Both the position numbers and the translations under genes were made by a program. A stretch of 64,000 bases of DNA, taken from the NCBI RefSeq assembly GCF_003987315.1, contig NZ_PIPI01000001.1, positions 620,001 through 684,000 on the forward strand, in the 5' to 3' direction. The stretch comes from Aliidiomarina haloalkalitolerans (GTDB lineage: Bacteria; Pseudomonadota; Gammaproteobacteria; Enterobacterales; Alteromonadaceae). Below, in pieces: positions 9,686 to 19,671 of this stretch. Below the pieces are notes generated by a model that worked only from the letters and a program-made list of their open reading frames with translations, made no database searches and was not told the DNA's origin. The stretch's first letter is position 1. Every line of letters begins with the position of its first letter.

Positions 9686-10843
9686 ATGAAACTGCTGCAT
9701 ACATCCGACTGGCATTTAGGGCGAGTCTTTAATCATCATTCGTTGCTTGACGATCAAGCTCATATACTCAAACAGATCACCCAACAGGTCAAAGATCATC
9801 AAGTTGATGCGCTCATTGTTGCCGGCGATATTTATGACCGTGCCCTGCCACCGGCAGACGCAGTTCAGCTCCTCGACCGAACATTGAGCAAAATCATCAA
9901 CGAGCTAAACACACCTGTCGTGATGATTTCAGGTAACCACGATGGTGCCCAACGTCTGGGGTTCGGCGCAGAACTCTTCAAACAAGCGGGCTTGCACCTT
10001 TTTACCTCGTTCGATGATCTTTTTAACCCGGTGATCTTAAAGGCGCCTTTCGGTCAAGTCGTGATTTGGGGCATTCCCTATTGCGATCCTGAGCATGTCA
10101 ACGACTACTTCGATACCAAAGTCAGTGACCATCAAGGTGCTCAAGAGTATGTAACCCAGCGGCTGCAAGCACACATTGCTGAGCACTTCCCTGAAAATTG
10201 CGCGCATGTGGTTGTCAGTCATAGTTTTATTGCCGGTGCCAGTACCAGTGATTCTGAACGCCCGCTTAGCATTGGTGGCGCCGAGTGCGTCGACGCTGAT
10301 CTGTTCAAAGAATTCACTTACACCGCACTCGGTCATTTGCACCAAGCACAGTTTAAAGGTTACCAACATGTGCGTTACAGCGGCTCACCTTTAAAGTACA
10401 GTTTTTCCGAAGTCTCTCAGAAAAAATCAACGACGCTGGTCACTATCAAAGACAGTAAAACCGTTGAACATGAATTGTTACCATTAAAAGCGATTCGCGA
10501 TGTACGTGTAATCGAGGGGTTGTTCGACGATATTCTTGCTGAAGGTGCGAATGATCCACACAACCTCGATTACGTGCATGTGAAGCTAACCGACAAGCAC
10601 GCCATTCTAGACCCACTTGCACAGCTCCGACGGGTGTATCCAAATATTCTTGATTTAAGTAAAGCAACACTCGAGCGACAAGCTAACGACACGGCCCAAA
10701 CGCGTGAACAGCTAGCTCGCCCGCACATTGAGATCATTGCCGATTTTTATCAAAACATGCGCGGAGAAAATCTCAGCGACGAGCAAACCGAGTTATTAGC
10801 AAGCGTTTTAAACGACATAAACAAAGCTAAGCAAGACGCCTAG
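9686..10843 (+). CDS. sbcD: SbcD, nuclease subunit of the SbcCD (Mre11-Rad50-type) complex
   Basis: A 385-aa metallophosphoesterase beginning MKLLHTSDWHLGRVFN. Motifs seen: DWH, AGDIYD, GNHD, and the GHLH metal-binding motif (near LGHLHQAQF). The start at 9686 matches the family N-terminus and follows a GGAAAG ribosome site; an in-frame ATG at 9644 would add 14 unconserved residues. It is the Mn-dependent nuclease that, with SbcC, cuts hairpins and blocked DNA ends. sbcC follows 9 bp after the stop. Confidence 0.95.
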   Translation: MKLLHTSDWHLGRVFNHHSLLDDQAHILKQITQQVKDHQVDALIVAGDIYDRALPPADAVQLLDRTLSKIINELNTPVVMISGNHDGAQRLGFGAELFKQAGLHLFTSFDDLFNPVILKAPFGQVVIWGIPYCDPEHVNDYFDTKVSDHQGAQEYVTQRLQAHIAEHFPENCAHVVVSHSFIAGASTSDSERPLSIGGAECVDADLFKEFTYTALGHLHQAQFKGYQHVRYSGSPLKYSFSEVSQKKSTTLVTIKDSKTVEHELLPLKAIRDVRVIEGLFDDILAEGANDPHNLDYVHVKLTDKHAILDPLAQLRRVYPNILDLSKATLERQANDTAQTREQLARPHIEIIADFYQNMRGENLSDEQTELLASVLNDINKAKQDA

Positions 10844-10852
10844 GAAGCTAAC

Positions 10853-13800
10853 ATGAAACCGATTTACCTAAAAATGACTGCGTTCGGGCCGTTTGCAACC
10901 AGTCAATCCGTGGCATTCGACGAGCTTGGCGAAAACCCGTTGTTTCTGATTAATGGCCCAACAGGTGCAGGCAAAACCTCGCTGCTCGATGCCATGGCGT
11001 TTGCCCTCTATGGCGTCACGACCGGTGATCGCAGCGGCGAGTCCATGCGTTGCCACCATGCAGCGAACGATCTTGAAACCGAAGTTATTTTCATTTTTGC
11101 TCTTGGCAAAAAATACTACCGGATTGACCGCAAACCTGCGCAAACCACGAAGGCCAAACGAGGCGACGGCGACGCGTCACGCAATGCCACCGCAAATTTA
11201 TACGCTGTGCAGCCAGACCACAATCTTGCGCCGCTTGATTGGCCAACTGAGTTACTCAGTGCTCGCAGTGTCACCCAAGCAAGCGAGCAAATCAAAACAC
11301 TCATTGGTCTAGACGCTAGCCAATTCCGCCAAGTGGTGGTTTTGCCACAAGGCCGTTTTCGCGAATTACTCGTCGCGAGCTCGCAAGATCGCGAGAAAAT
11401 TCTCGCCAGTTTGTTTCAAACGCAAATCTTTAAGAACATTGAAGAGGCGGTAGCGGCAAAAGCCCGCAATGTGCATAACGCTTACCATCAGTTAAAACAA
11501 AATCTAGCGTCTTTAGTCGCCGATGCGGGAGTCGAGACAATTGAGCAACTTGAGGCCGAAATCGAACAGGCTCAAGAACCATTGCAACAGGCGAAGGAAG
11601 AACTGGCGAACAGTAAATTAGCCCACGACCAAGCAAAAACGGCCTACACACAGGCCGTTGAGCTGAATAAACGCTTTGACAGTCTGATTGACAATCAGCG
11701 CAAATTTGAGCAATTAAGGTCACAGCAAGCGACTATAAATGAGCAGCGCGAGCTACTTCAGCAGCACCGCCATGCGACTCAATTACAACCAACTTGGCAA
11801 GAACTACAAAAGGCCACTGAGCAACTAAAAGCCAGAACAATCCAACAACAGCACGCAACGGAACAACTCAGCGTTACACAAAAAGCTGTTGAACAAGCAA
11901 CCGCCGATTGCGCCAAAGTAAAAAACCACCCTGAGCAAATCGATGGATTAAAAGCACAGTTAAATACGTTAGCCAAGCAAGCTGATTTAGTCGAACAGCT
12001 GCAATCGCTACAAAACCAACGACGCGAAAACTCAGATAAGTTACAACAATATCAACAAAAATTAACGCAAGTGACCGCAGAACAAGCGGATATCGATGCT
12101 AAAGTTGCCGCTAGCGAAGCGCAGCAACAAGCGCTCCAAACGCAAATTGAGCAACACCAGAATACCGAAGTGGCGGTACAGAAACTCGAGCGACAAATTG
12201 CACAAGCGCACAAACTTGCTGAACAAGAAACCGTAATCACGGCCGCACAAGCGCAACTTCAGCAAGCAGAACAACCAGTACAAGCAGCTCGCGAACAGCT
12301 TGAACAAGCTAAAACCACACACAAACGGCTACAGCTGCAATGGCATAGCGAACAGGCCCATGCCCTCGCACTCCAATTAGAGCCGGGACTGCCGTGTTTG
12401 GTATGCGGCAGTACGGAACATCCAAATCCTGCGCATGCGAACTCAGATCAAGAGTTGGTCAGCCAAGAGCAACTTGAGCAAGCGGAGCAACACATTCAGC
12501 GTCAGCAAACAGCACTACAAAGTGCCGAGCAGCATTACGCTAAGCAGCAACAGCAAATTCAGCATCGCATCGAGATGCAAACCGAATTGCGCACTGAGCT
12601 TGGCGAACTTGGCGAACTTGGCGAATTAGCCCAACAACCGGTACCAGAGCTGCAGCGGTACTTGCAACAACAACTACAAGACATGCAAGCGGTTGCAACC
12701 AGACAGCTGTCGGAAAAAACACAACTTGCGCAAGTCACTCAGACCTTGCAGAAGCTTAGCCAGTTGAAAACGACACTCACGAAGCAAGCTGGGGAGCAAC
12801 AGCAATTATTCAATGACTGTGCGACTGTTCTTGCCCGACTAACTGGCCAGATTGACTCGCTTGACCCTGAACAGTCGCTACAGAAAATGTCGGTTCAAGA
12901 TATTCAGGAACAACTGAAAACCCTGCGCAGGCAATGCGAAAAGCTGCAACTCGAACAGGAACAAGCACAAGCTCGTTTGCGCCAATCCGAGCAGCAATTA
13001 GCAACTGCAAAAAATGGCGATGACAGCGCACGAAAAGAGCTGCAAGACAGTCAAGCTAGTTACACTAGTGCTCAGCAAGCGTGGCAAAAGGCACTGGCCA
13101 GTGCACCTTGGGACAACGAACAAGCCTTTCTCGCTGCTCTACTCAGCGCCGACAAGGCAACGCTAATTGAACAAGCGCTTGCCGATTATCAGAGTCAACT
13201 CATTGCAACGGAAAGCCAAATCAAACAAGACCAAGATGCGATTGCTCAGCAGCAGCGACCAGACCTCTCGGTACTTGAAGCGTATACGCAAGAACAAGCT
13301 CAGCGCGAACATGCAAGCCAACAGACATTCGACACCTTGGACAAAGGTTTGCACCTTTTACAGTACAGCCAACAGCGCTATCGTAACCAAGAGGCCAAAT
13401 CAAAAGAGCTAGTTTCTGAATACAAAATTATTGGTGAATTAGCGGAAACCCTGAGCGGCGATAATGATGCCCGCGTTAGCTTACAACGCTTTGTTCTCGC
13501 GGTATTGCTCGACGATGTTCTGCATGAAGCGTCATTGCGACTCGAGAAAATGACTCATCACCGCTATACACTTTTACGCGGCCAAGCCACTGGTGATCGT
13601 CGGAAGCATGGTGGCTTAGACCTGATGATTCATGACAGTTACACCGGTCAAAGCCGAGAAGTGAATACCTTGTCCGGCGGCGAAAGTTTTATGGCCGCCC
13701 TAGCCCTCGCGTTGGGGCTATCCGACGTGGTGCAAAGCTACGCGGGAGGCATTCGCATTGAAACCTTGTTCATTGACGAAGGCTTTGGCAGCCTCGATAG

Positions 13801-13957
13801 TGAAGCGCTCGATTTAGCGATTGACGTACTTGCTAACTTGCGTGCGAGCGGTCGCACTATTGGGATCATTTCCCACGTTGGCGAACTCAAGCAACGAATT
13901 CACAAGCGCATTGATGTGGTACGCCAAGCTGATGGTAGTTATTTAAAAATGCAATAA
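10853..13957 (+). CDS. sbcC: SbcC, SMC-like ATPase subunit of SbcCD
   Basis: A 1034-aa Rad50-type ATPase. Walker A is GPTGAGKTSL near residue 35. A very long glutamine-rich coiled coil runs from about 180 to 860, interrupted by the CLVCG zinc-hook motif (CPVC-like) near residue 510. The C-terminal ATPase lobe has LSGGESFMAALALALGLS and Walker B TLFIDEGFGSLD. The coiled coil's CAA-rich DNA produces many meaningless reading frames in other frames. AGGAAG precedes the ATG. A terminator-like hairpin follows the gene. Confidence 0.95.
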   Translation: MKPIYLKMTAFGPFATSQSVAFDELGENPLFLINGPTGAGKTSLLDAMAFALYGVTTGDRSGESMRCHHAANDLETEVIFIFALGKKYYRIDRKPAQTTKAKRGDGDASRNATANLYAVQPDHNLAPLDWPTELLSARSVTQASEQIKTLIGLDASQFRQVVVLPQGRFRELLVASSQDREKILASLFQTQIFKNIEEAVAAKARNVHNAYHQLKQNLASLVADAGVETIEQLEAEIEQAQEPLQQAKEELANSKLAHDQAKTAYTQAVELNKRFDSLIDNQRKFEQLRSQQATINEQRELLQQHRHATQLQPTWQELQKATEQLKARTIQQQHATEQLSVTQKAVEQATADCAKVKNHPEQIDGLKAQLNTLAKQADLVEQLQSLQNQRRENSDKLQQYQQKLTQVTAEQADIDAKVAASEAQQQALQTQIEQHQNTEVAVQKLERQIAQAHKLAEQETVITAAQAQLQQAEQPVQAAREQLEQAKTTHKRLQLQWHSEQAHALALQLEPGLPCLVCGSTEHPNPAHANSDQELVSQEQLEQAEQHIQRQQTALQSAEQHYAKQQQQIQHRIEMQTELRTELGELGELGELAQQPVPELQRYLQQQLQDMQAVATRQLSEKTQLAQVTQTLQKLSQLKTTLTKQAGEQQQLFNDCATVLARLTGQIDSLDPEQSLQKMSVQDIQEQLKTLRRQCEKLQLEQEQAQARLRQSEQQLATAKNGDDSARKELQDSQASYTSAQQAWQKALASAPWDNEQAFLAALLSADKATLIEQALADYQSQLIATESQIKQDQDAIAQQQRPDLSVLEAYTQEQAQREHASQQTFDTLDKGLHLLQYSQQRYRNQEAKSKELVSEYKIIGELAETLSGDNDARVSLQRFVLAVLLDDVLHEASLRLEKMTHHRYTLLRGQATGDRRKHGGLDLMIHDSYTGQSREVNTLSGGESFMAALALALGLSDVVQSYAGGIRIETLFIDEGFGSLDSEALDLAIDVLANLRASGRTIGIISHVGELKQRIHKRIDVVRQADGSYLKMQ

Positions 13958-13974
13958 TGCGACAGCCATAAAGA

Positions 13975-14007
13975 AGCCGCTCAAGTACAGAACGACCTTG
14001 AGCGGCT
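13975..14007. terminator. Hairpin between sbcC and the convergent DUF2569 gene
   Basis: A perfect 11-bp stem (AGCCGCTCAAG/CTTGAGCGGCT) with an 11-nt loop lies 18 bp after the sbcC stop and 32 bp after the end of the convergent gene. There is little T-run, so it is a plausible shared terminator rather than a textbook one. Confidence 0.6.
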
Positions 14008-14038
14008 ATTGCTAGTTCAGCGTCTTAAGCCTAAAGCT

Positions 14039-14545
14039 TTACTCTGCAGCCATTTCTTTACTTGCTCGCCCTTCAACAAACGTTGCTTTCACGCGCTTCG
14101 AAACCAGCATGTAAGGGATCCAAATACACGCAGATACCAACACTCGAATAAACTCTTGCAAACTTTGTGCGTCGAACAAAGGCTCACCGGGCAACACTTG
14201 CGCCACTAACCAGGCGTCGAGTGGGATAAAAACCAGCGCGACCAGTACAACAATGATATAAACCTTTGGAAACAAATAGTGCTTACTGAAAAACAGATAA
14301 ACTAAATACAAAGACGCTAATAACATGGCGAAGTTAAAAATAATCTCGCCGGTTAACAAGGGTGCCCAGAGCGAATGATAAACCTCGGACCCCGGAGTGG
14401 TTAAAGCTTCCCACGTTCCATCAGCGAAAATTTCGTTATAAATCGGTAGCTGTACAAATAATATACGAATTGGCGATAAAACCAGCCCAAGCGCAACTAA
14501 CAGGAGCCAACCGCGTAGGCCTTTTAAATTCTGTTCGTTCGACAC
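14039..14545 (-). CDS. DUF2569 family membrane protein
   Basis: A 168-aa protein with four predicted transmembrane helices. The opening LKGLRGWLLLVALGLVLSPIR is the typical start of DUF2569 proteins. Its function is unknown. It follows the VOC-family gene by only 3 bp and probably shares its transcript. Confidence 0.8.
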   Translation of the reverse strand: MSNEQNLKGLRGWLLLVALGLVLSPIRILFVQLPIYNEIFADGTWEALTTPGSEVYHSLWAPLLTGEIIFNFAMLLASLYLVYLFFSKHYLFPKVYIIVVLVALVFIPLDAWLVAQVLPGEPLFDAQSLQEFIRVLVSACIWIPYMLVSKRVKATFVEGRASKEMAAE

Positions 14546-14548
14546 TAT

Positions 14549-15007
14549 CTATTCCTTAATTTCATATTCTTGCCAAAGTTGAATCGGGTTCCCTTCAGGG
14601 TCTTGCAAACGAGCGAAACGGCCATTTGGATATTCATTCGGGTCAACCTCCACGTCAATCTCGGCAGCGCGCAACTGCGCAACCATGGCATCTAGATCAT
14701 GTACCCGAAAATTAATCATCCACTGCTGTTCAGAGCGACCAAAATAAGTCGAATTGGCACCAAAGACACCAAATATAGTTGTGCCACCCTCTTGCTGCCA
14801 AGGCTCCTCTTCATAGCTTCGTGGTGTGCGTTTCACACCTAAATGTTCTTCATACCAGAGCGCCAGCGTCTGCGGGTCTTCCGCTTTAAAAAAGAAGCCG
14901 CCGAAGCCGGCAACTTGTTCACGATCTTCTGCATGTGTTGGCATGCTTAATGTGGCGAACGACAGTAAAAAGCCCACTATAAAAAAATATTTTGTTGTCA
15001 TCATCAT
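14549..15007 (-). CDS. Exported VOC (glyoxalase/bleomycin-resistance fold) protein
   Basis: A 152-aa protein with a signal peptide ending near HAEDRE (about residue 27), then a single VOC module: GGFFFKAEDPQTLALWYEEHLGV at the start of the repeat and LQDPEGNPIQLWQ at its end. VOC proteins bind a metal at the dimer interface and act as isomerases, dioxygenases or binding proteins; the substrate here is not readable. An exported location is unusual for the fold. Two nearby ATG codons make the exact start uncertain by a residue or two. Confidence 0.8.
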   Translation of the reverse strand: MMMTTKYFFIVGFLLSFATLSMPTHAEDREQVAGFGGFFFKAEDPQTLALWYEEHLGVKRTPRSYEEEPWQQEGGTTIFGVFGANSTYFGRSEQQWMINFRVHDLDAMVAQLRAAEIDVEVDPNEYPNGRFARLQDPEGNPIQLWQEYEIKE

Positions 15008-15012
15008 AGTTC

Positions 15013-15210
15013 CTAATGCTCAACGACTTCTTGGCGTTTGCGCATATATTCTTCAAACGAAGTCTCAACATCACGCATACATTCTTCGTATTGGTTTGGC
15101 GGTAACCGCCGACACTCATTTCGCTTAGTTTCTTGTGTAATATCAAAAAGTTGTTTATTACTACATGCGCTAAGAAAAACAACCAATAAGACCAATCCTA
15201 AGTGTTTCAT
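15013..15210 (-). CDS. Small lipoprotein of unknown function
   Basis: A 65-aa protein with a lipoprotein signal: hydrophobic stretch then lipobox LSAC (Cys16). The mature part is short, charged and helical (RRLPPNQYEECMRDVE). I do not recognise a family. It ends 5 bp before the VOC gene, so the lipoprotein, VOC and DUF2569 genes probably form one operon. Confidence 0.65.
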   Translation of the reverse strand: MKHLGLVLLVVFLSACSNKQLFDITQETKRNECRRLPPNQYEECMRDVETSFEEYMRKRQEVVEH

Positions 15211-15293
15211 TTTTATGACGCCTATAACGAAACGTAAATTATTTAAACTTTAAAATAACAAGAGGTATACAAACCAGTCATGCTCTAGTATAC

Positions 15294-18005
15294 ATGGTGC
15301 AGAAGAAAAAACATGAAGTGCCCCCTATGCTGAAACGACACACTAACGAGACTTTAGCTCGTGCATTTTTTGTGATTGCTGCCTTGTCCGTCATTTTTAT
15401 TGGCGGCATTGCGATTCTATATATTCTCAGCGGTACCACAACAAGTATTTATCCGCGTTTTCTGGCCTTCTCTGGCATTGCTTGTATGTTGCTTGGTGCA
15501 ACCTTGTTGGCTACGTTAACAAAACGCGCCGCAGTTAAAATTCCGTTCGCGGTGACCTGCTTAGTTTATGCCAGTTACATTGTTTATATTTTAGCCACGC
15601 AAATACCAGACAACACCCCTCTTTCGTTTTACAGTTCGCCAATCATAGTCACCTCAATTCTTTTCGCGATAGGGATTCACTCGATCCTACCAGCGACTCA
15701 CTGGCTTGCTTTAATTCTATGGCGCGCAATCGCGACTATGGTGACTGGCGGTTGTCTTGTTTTAGTCATCATGATTTGGGTACCTGAAATCAATCAGTAT
15801 CTTGCTCCAAACCCTACAGCTTTGGCGGCTATTGCAGTCATTTTGTTAATGGCAGGGATTGCCATGTTTACGTTTGATCACCGTAAACAAAAAGGTATCC
15901 TTGTTCAGCTCCGCTCATATCTAATGGCCAGTATAGCGATTGTATTGACCATGTTGGTTTGGCTTACCTTGTCAACGCGTGACGCCAATGAAATGGTCGC
16001 TCGTGCCGAAGCCATTATCAGTGAAGCGAATCGCTACCTTGGCGCCGAAGTGTTCCAATACGACAATACACTTCGGCAAATTAGCCAGCGCTGGAGCCTC
16101 AAAGAGACCATCCCCTCGTCCTCTACCGACTTAGCCATCGAGCAGTACATGCAGGCGCATCCGCACGTCTTCCATATGCGTTTAGTTAACCAAGCCGGTG
16201 AGCGTCTCAGCGATGTGAAAAACCAAGATTTAGAATTCAGTGAACGTGAAGAAGCCTGGTTATTAGAAACGTTTGGCACTGAGAGTTACGCACTGTCGAT
16301 AGACTCAATTGTCGCAGGACATCCTATTCTTATTTTGACCAAGCCGGTTGTTAGTTCACAAGGCGAAGCTTTGCAACTAACCGCAGCAATCAACTTTAGT
16401 CAATTTGTCCGGCATGATGTGCCCGAGTACTTAAGTTTTATGCGAGTCTTCGTTGAGCTAGCGGATCAAGTCATTATTTCTATCAACGATCCGGCATTTG
16501 AGCATTACACCGCGAAGACATTACGCGATCAGTATCCGTTTGTGTTCAGCCGCAGTTTAATGCTCACACCAGATTTTCAAGCACAATATCACGCAACGAT
16601 TTTTAATTATGAGCTCATATGGGATAACGCCCGTTTGAATCAGCTGGTACTCATTTTTGGCTGTCTTTTTTCAATTTTGCTTCTATTCGCATTCGACACG
16701 AATCGCAAGTTACGACAACAACAAGTGAAGCTGCAAGAAATCGCCTCATTTGACACTGTGACTGGCTTGTTACGCCGCGACATGCTGGAGTTTGAAGTGA
16801 ATCAAGCAATTCAATCAAACCAAGCTGGTAACGCTCATATTCTCTTTATTGACCTTGACGGCTTTAAGCCCATTAATGACAGTCTCGGTATTGAAATGGG
16901 TAATACCTTATTACGCCAAGTCGCCGAGCGAATTAAGTCTTGCGTTCCAAGACAGGCGCTCGTCTCTCGTTTTAGTAGCGATGAGTTTATTGTTTATTTG
17001 CCGCAATTAGCTGAGAAAGAAGCTATGACGGTGGCTAACTCAATTCTGAAACGGATTGGCGAGCATTTCGTAGTCGACGATCTTGAAGTGCATTTAACCG
17101 CAAGTATCGGTGTCGCCCCGGTCGTATTAACCACGAACACTGCCACACAACACATTCAGCATGCGGACGTTGCCATGTCAGCGGCCAAAGCGCGTGGTGG
17201 TAATACCGTGAGCGTCTTCTCGCTTGCCATGGCCGCCGAATCTGAAAAGCACTATCAAATGCGATCACGGATTAAAGCTGCGTTAGAACGCAAAGAGTTC
17301 GACGTCTTCTTTCAAGGTATTGTTGCTACAAAAACTTATGCCACCATTGGTTATGAAGCATTAGCGCGTTGGCCACAGGAAAACGGCGGCTTTACATCCC
17401 CTGCTGAGTTTATTCCAGTTGCTGAGCAAACAGGCCAAATTGTTGAAATAAGTCATTTTGTGCTTGATCGTTCCATCTCATTTCTCGCCAAACTTAATCA
17501 AACACAACCTGACTGTTATGTCGCAGTCAACTTATCGGTTCAATTGTTTGAACGCATCGACATGTTTAAAACATTGCATAGCTTATTAGAAATTCACCAT
17601 GCCAACCCGAGAAACCTGCACGTGGAATTGACCGAAAGCGTATTTATTGAAGACTTTGATTTAGTCAGTAACACCTTGAGGCAGCTGCGTGAACTCGGTA
17701 TTCAAGTGTCGCTAGACGACTTTGGTACCGGTTTTTCAAGCCTCAGCATGCTGCATAAATTGCCTATCGACATCGTTAAAGTCGACCGCAGCTTCGTATT
17801 GGAATTAGGCCGCAATAGCGAAAGCCGAAAAATTGCCGAATCAGTCATGTTATTGGCGAAAACTCTCAACAAGAAAGTTATTGTTGAAGGTATTGAAAAC
17901 CAAGAGCAAATTGAGTTTAGTGAGTCTTTTGAGTGTGACGGCTTGCAAGGGTTTTATTTTCATAAGCCCTTACCGGCCGCAGCGATTTTGCCGAACAATC
18001 GATAG
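15294..18005 (+). CDS. Membrane GGDEF/EAL protein, probably a c-di-GMP phosphodiesterase
   Basis: A 903-aa protein. About seven N-terminal membrane helices (20-225) are followed by a periplasmic sensor region (about 225-450), one more helix (LVLIFGCLFSILLLFAF), a GGDEF domain (about 490-645) and an EAL domain (about 655-895). The GGDEF signature is changed to SSDEF, so cyclase activity is doubtful. The EAL domain keeps YEALARW, LTESVF and DDFGTGFSS. Hydrolysis of c-di-GMP, possibly tuned by GTP binding, is the likely role. The start may instead be the ATG at 15327. Confidence 0.88.
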   Translation: MVQKKKHEVPPMLKRHTNETLARAFFVIAALSVIFIGGIAILYILSGTTTSIYPRFLAFSGIACMLLGATLLATLTKRAAVKIPFAVTCLVYASYIVYILATQIPDNTPLSFYSSPIIVTSILFAIGIHSILPATHWLALILWRAIATMVTGGCLVLVIMIWVPEINQYLAPNPTALAAIAVILLMAGIAMFTFDHRKQKGILVQLRSYLMASIAIVLTMLVWLTLSTRDANEMVARAEAIISEANRYLGAEVFQYDNTLRQISQRWSLKETIPSSSTDLAIEQYMQAHPHVFHMRLVNQAGERLSDVKNQDLEFSEREEAWLLETFGTESYALSIDSIVAGHPILILTKPVVSSQGEALQLTAAINFSQFVRHDVPEYLSFMRVFVELADQVIISINDPAFEHYTAKTLRDQYPFVFSRSLMLTPDFQAQYHATIFNYELIWDNARLNQLVLIFGCLFSILLLFAFDTNRKLRQQQVKLQEIASFDTVTGLLRRDMLEFEVNQAIQSNQAGNAHILFIDLDGFKPINDSLGIEMGNTLLRQVAERIKSCVPRQALVSRFSSDEFIVYLPQLAEKEAMTVANSILKRIGEHFVVDDLEVHLTASIGVAPVVLTTNTATQHIQHADVAMSAAKARGGNTVSVFSLAMAAESEKHYQMRSRIKAALERKEFDVFFQGIVATKTYATIGYEALARWPQENGGFTSPAEFIPVAEQTGQIVEISHFVLDRSISFLAKLNQTQPDCYVAVNLSVQLFERIDMFKTLHSLLEIHHANPRNLHVELTESVFIEDFDLVSNTLRQLRELGIQVSLDDFGTGFSSLSMLHKLPIDIVKVDRSFVLELGRNSESRKIAESVMLLAKTLNKKVIVEGIENQEQIEFSESFECDGLQGFYFHKPLPAAAILPNNR

Positions 18006-18025
18006 TCACATCGGTCGCTCACAGG

Positions 18026-19141
18026 TTATACGCGTATATACCCGCCGCGGACGCCCGTTGGCGACAATATCCACTGCCACAATTGAATGTCGCGTGCCCG
18101 AAACGCTCCAGCACAGGATAATAAATAGTAACGCCACATTCGCTCAAACGTGTCGCCCCGCTGCGTTTGGAATTGAGGCCAAGCGCGCGCAAAATTTGCA
18201 GGCCAAGCCATTAAGGTTTTATCGTAATCAGCACCAAAATTATGCAGATCCTCAATTACAAATTTACCGCCAGATGCTTCACCAATATGCTCAATCGAGG
18301 GGAGTTCGCCATTCGGAAAAATATAGCGGTCAATCCAGGGATCTGGCGTCGACTTCCGTTTATTCTTGCCAATCGTGTGCAGTAAAAGAAGACCGTCAGA
18401 CTTGAGACAACGCCGCGCGACATCAAAGAAAGTGCCGTAATTTTTACGCCCCACATGTTCGAACATGCCGACACTCACAACACGATCAAACGACCCATGA
18501 AGGTCCCGGTAATCTTGCAACCGAAAAGTCAGTGGCATCTTGCTATACCGTTGTTCGGCCCATTCCACCTGAGCTTGCGACACCGTCACGCCAACACACT
18601 CAATCGCATATTTCTCGGCAGCGTAGCTCATTAAGCTACCCCAACCGCAACCGATATCAAGCAATCGCATACCGGGTTCTAATTTCAATTTTCGACAAAT
18701 CAGTTCAAGTTTAGCCTTTTGAGCTTGCTCAAGGCTGTTGGCATCACGCCAATAACCACAGGTATAAGTCATTCGAGAATCAAGCATAGCGGCATAAAAA
18801 TCATTACTTAAATCATAATGTGATTGACCCACCTGCCATGCTCGGTTTGGTGTTTGTCGGTTTAAAAACTTCGCCCGCAAATAGTGCCCCAAAAGGCGAA
18901 CAGGATTGATTTTTTGCTGCAGATTGGCGCTTAGAACACGGTCAAAAAACTGGTCTAAATGCGCACAGTCCCACCAGCCGTCCATATAACTTTCACCTAA
19001 ACCAAGGTTTGCTTGAGCAATAATGCGGTCATACACTCGAGAGTCGTGAACTTGCATATCCCATGGGTTGGAACCATTGATACTCACATCAGCAATTTCC
19101 AGGAGACGTCTTACCAAGGATTCAGATTTTTTTACGGACAT
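18026..19141 (-). CDS. cfa: Cyclopropane-fatty-acyl-phospholipid synthase
   Basis: A 371-aa enzyme with the Cfa N-terminal domain (LGLGESYMDGWWDC) and a SAM-dependent methyltransferase core (LLDIGCGWGSLM, then VSVGMFEHVGRKNY and LLLHTIGKNKR). It resembles E. coli Cfa over its whole length. It transfers a methylene from SAM to unsaturated acyl chains of membrane phospholipids. I choose the start at 19141 (MSVKKSESLVRRLLEIAD): it follows AAGGGG and matches the family, whereas the in-frame extension upstream is hydrophobic and not family-like. Confidence 0.92.
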   Translation of the reverse strand: MSVKKSESLVRRLLEIADVSINGSNPWDMQVHDSRVYDRIIAQANLGLGESYMDGWWDCAHLDQFFDRVLSANLQQKINPVRLLGHYLRAKFLNRQTPNRAWQVGQSHYDLSNDFYAAMLDSRMTYTCGYWRDANSLEQAQKAKLELICRKLKLEPGMRLLDIGCGWGSLMSYAAEKYAIECVGVTVSQAQVEWAEQRYSKMPLTFRLQDYRDLHGSFDRVVSVGMFEHVGRKNYGTFFDVARRCLKSDGLLLLHTIGKNKRKSTPDPWIDRYIFPNGELPSIEHIGEASGGKFVIEDLHNFGADYDKTLMAWPANFARAWPQFQTQRGDTFERMWRYYLLSCAGAFRARDIQLWQWILSPTGVRGGYIRV

Positions 19142-19240
19142 AAAAAACCCCTTCAATAATATAGCGGTCAACAGCCAGCCAATTACTTCATCCTTAAGCA
19201 TATACGCTTTTCGTGTGGTCGCTTATTTTCTTGCTTTTTT

Positions 19241-19300
19241 ACTGTGTATCACCTAGTATCATATTACTGTGTGCCAACTAGTATGCATCACACAGTAATA
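19241..19300 (+). promoter_or_regulatory. Repeated operator upstream of the PadR gene
   Basis: A perfect 12-bp inverted repeat, TATTACTGTGTG (19262-19273) and CACACAGTAATA (19289-19300), lies 20 bp before the padR-type ATG. The unit ACTGTGTxxCAxCTAGTAT also occurs as a direct repeat at 19241 and 19266. This is what an autoregulated PadR promoter would look like; binding is inferred. Confidence 0.6.
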
Positions 19301-19320
19301 GTCTGATAGAAGGATACGAC

Positions 19321-19671
19321 ATGACAACCACACCGAGTGATAAATTAAAGCTCGAACTGCGCCGCGGTGTACTTGCGCTGGCTGTGCTTGCGTTATTGAA
19401 GGAGCCGCATTATGGCTATTCGCTGCGGCAACAATTGCAAGATTCTGGCATTGAGATTGACGAAGGAACCTTATATCCACTGATTCGGCGACTCGCTGAC
19501 CAAGGGCTATTAGACAGTGAATGGAGACATGCGAGTGGTCGTGAACGTCGATATTACCAATTATCCGCGCTTGGCCGTGAGCGGTTAGAACAACTAACGC
19601 AGGAATGGAGTTCATTAAACAATGCTCTCAGCCCCCTGCTTACACTTAACAATGCATTGGAGGGAGAGTAA
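19321..19671 (+). CDS. PadR-family transcriptional regulator
   Basis: A 116-aa winged-helix protein: LALLKEPHYGYSLRQQL ... EIDEGTLYPLIRRLADQGLLDSEW ... GRERRYYQLSALGRERL, the standard PadR-N pattern, with a short C-terminal helix for dimerisation. The stop overlaps the start of the next gene (TAATG). PadR-HAAS pairs are a common two-gene unit in which the regulator senses a signal and controls the membrane partner. The repeats just upstream fit autoregulation. Confidence 0.9.
   Translation: MTTTPSDKLKLELRRGVLALAVLALLKEPHYGYSLRQQLQDSGIEIDEGTLYPLIRRLADQGLLDSEWRHASGRERRYYQLSALGRERLEQLTQEWSSLNNALSPLLTLNNALEGE

Noticed and set aside
12040..12720. Many long reading frames opposite and out of frame within sbcC
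   Set aside because: They are shadows of the glutamine-rich coiled coil: low-complexity CAA/GCA codons leave few stops in other frames. None has a start site or family pattern.
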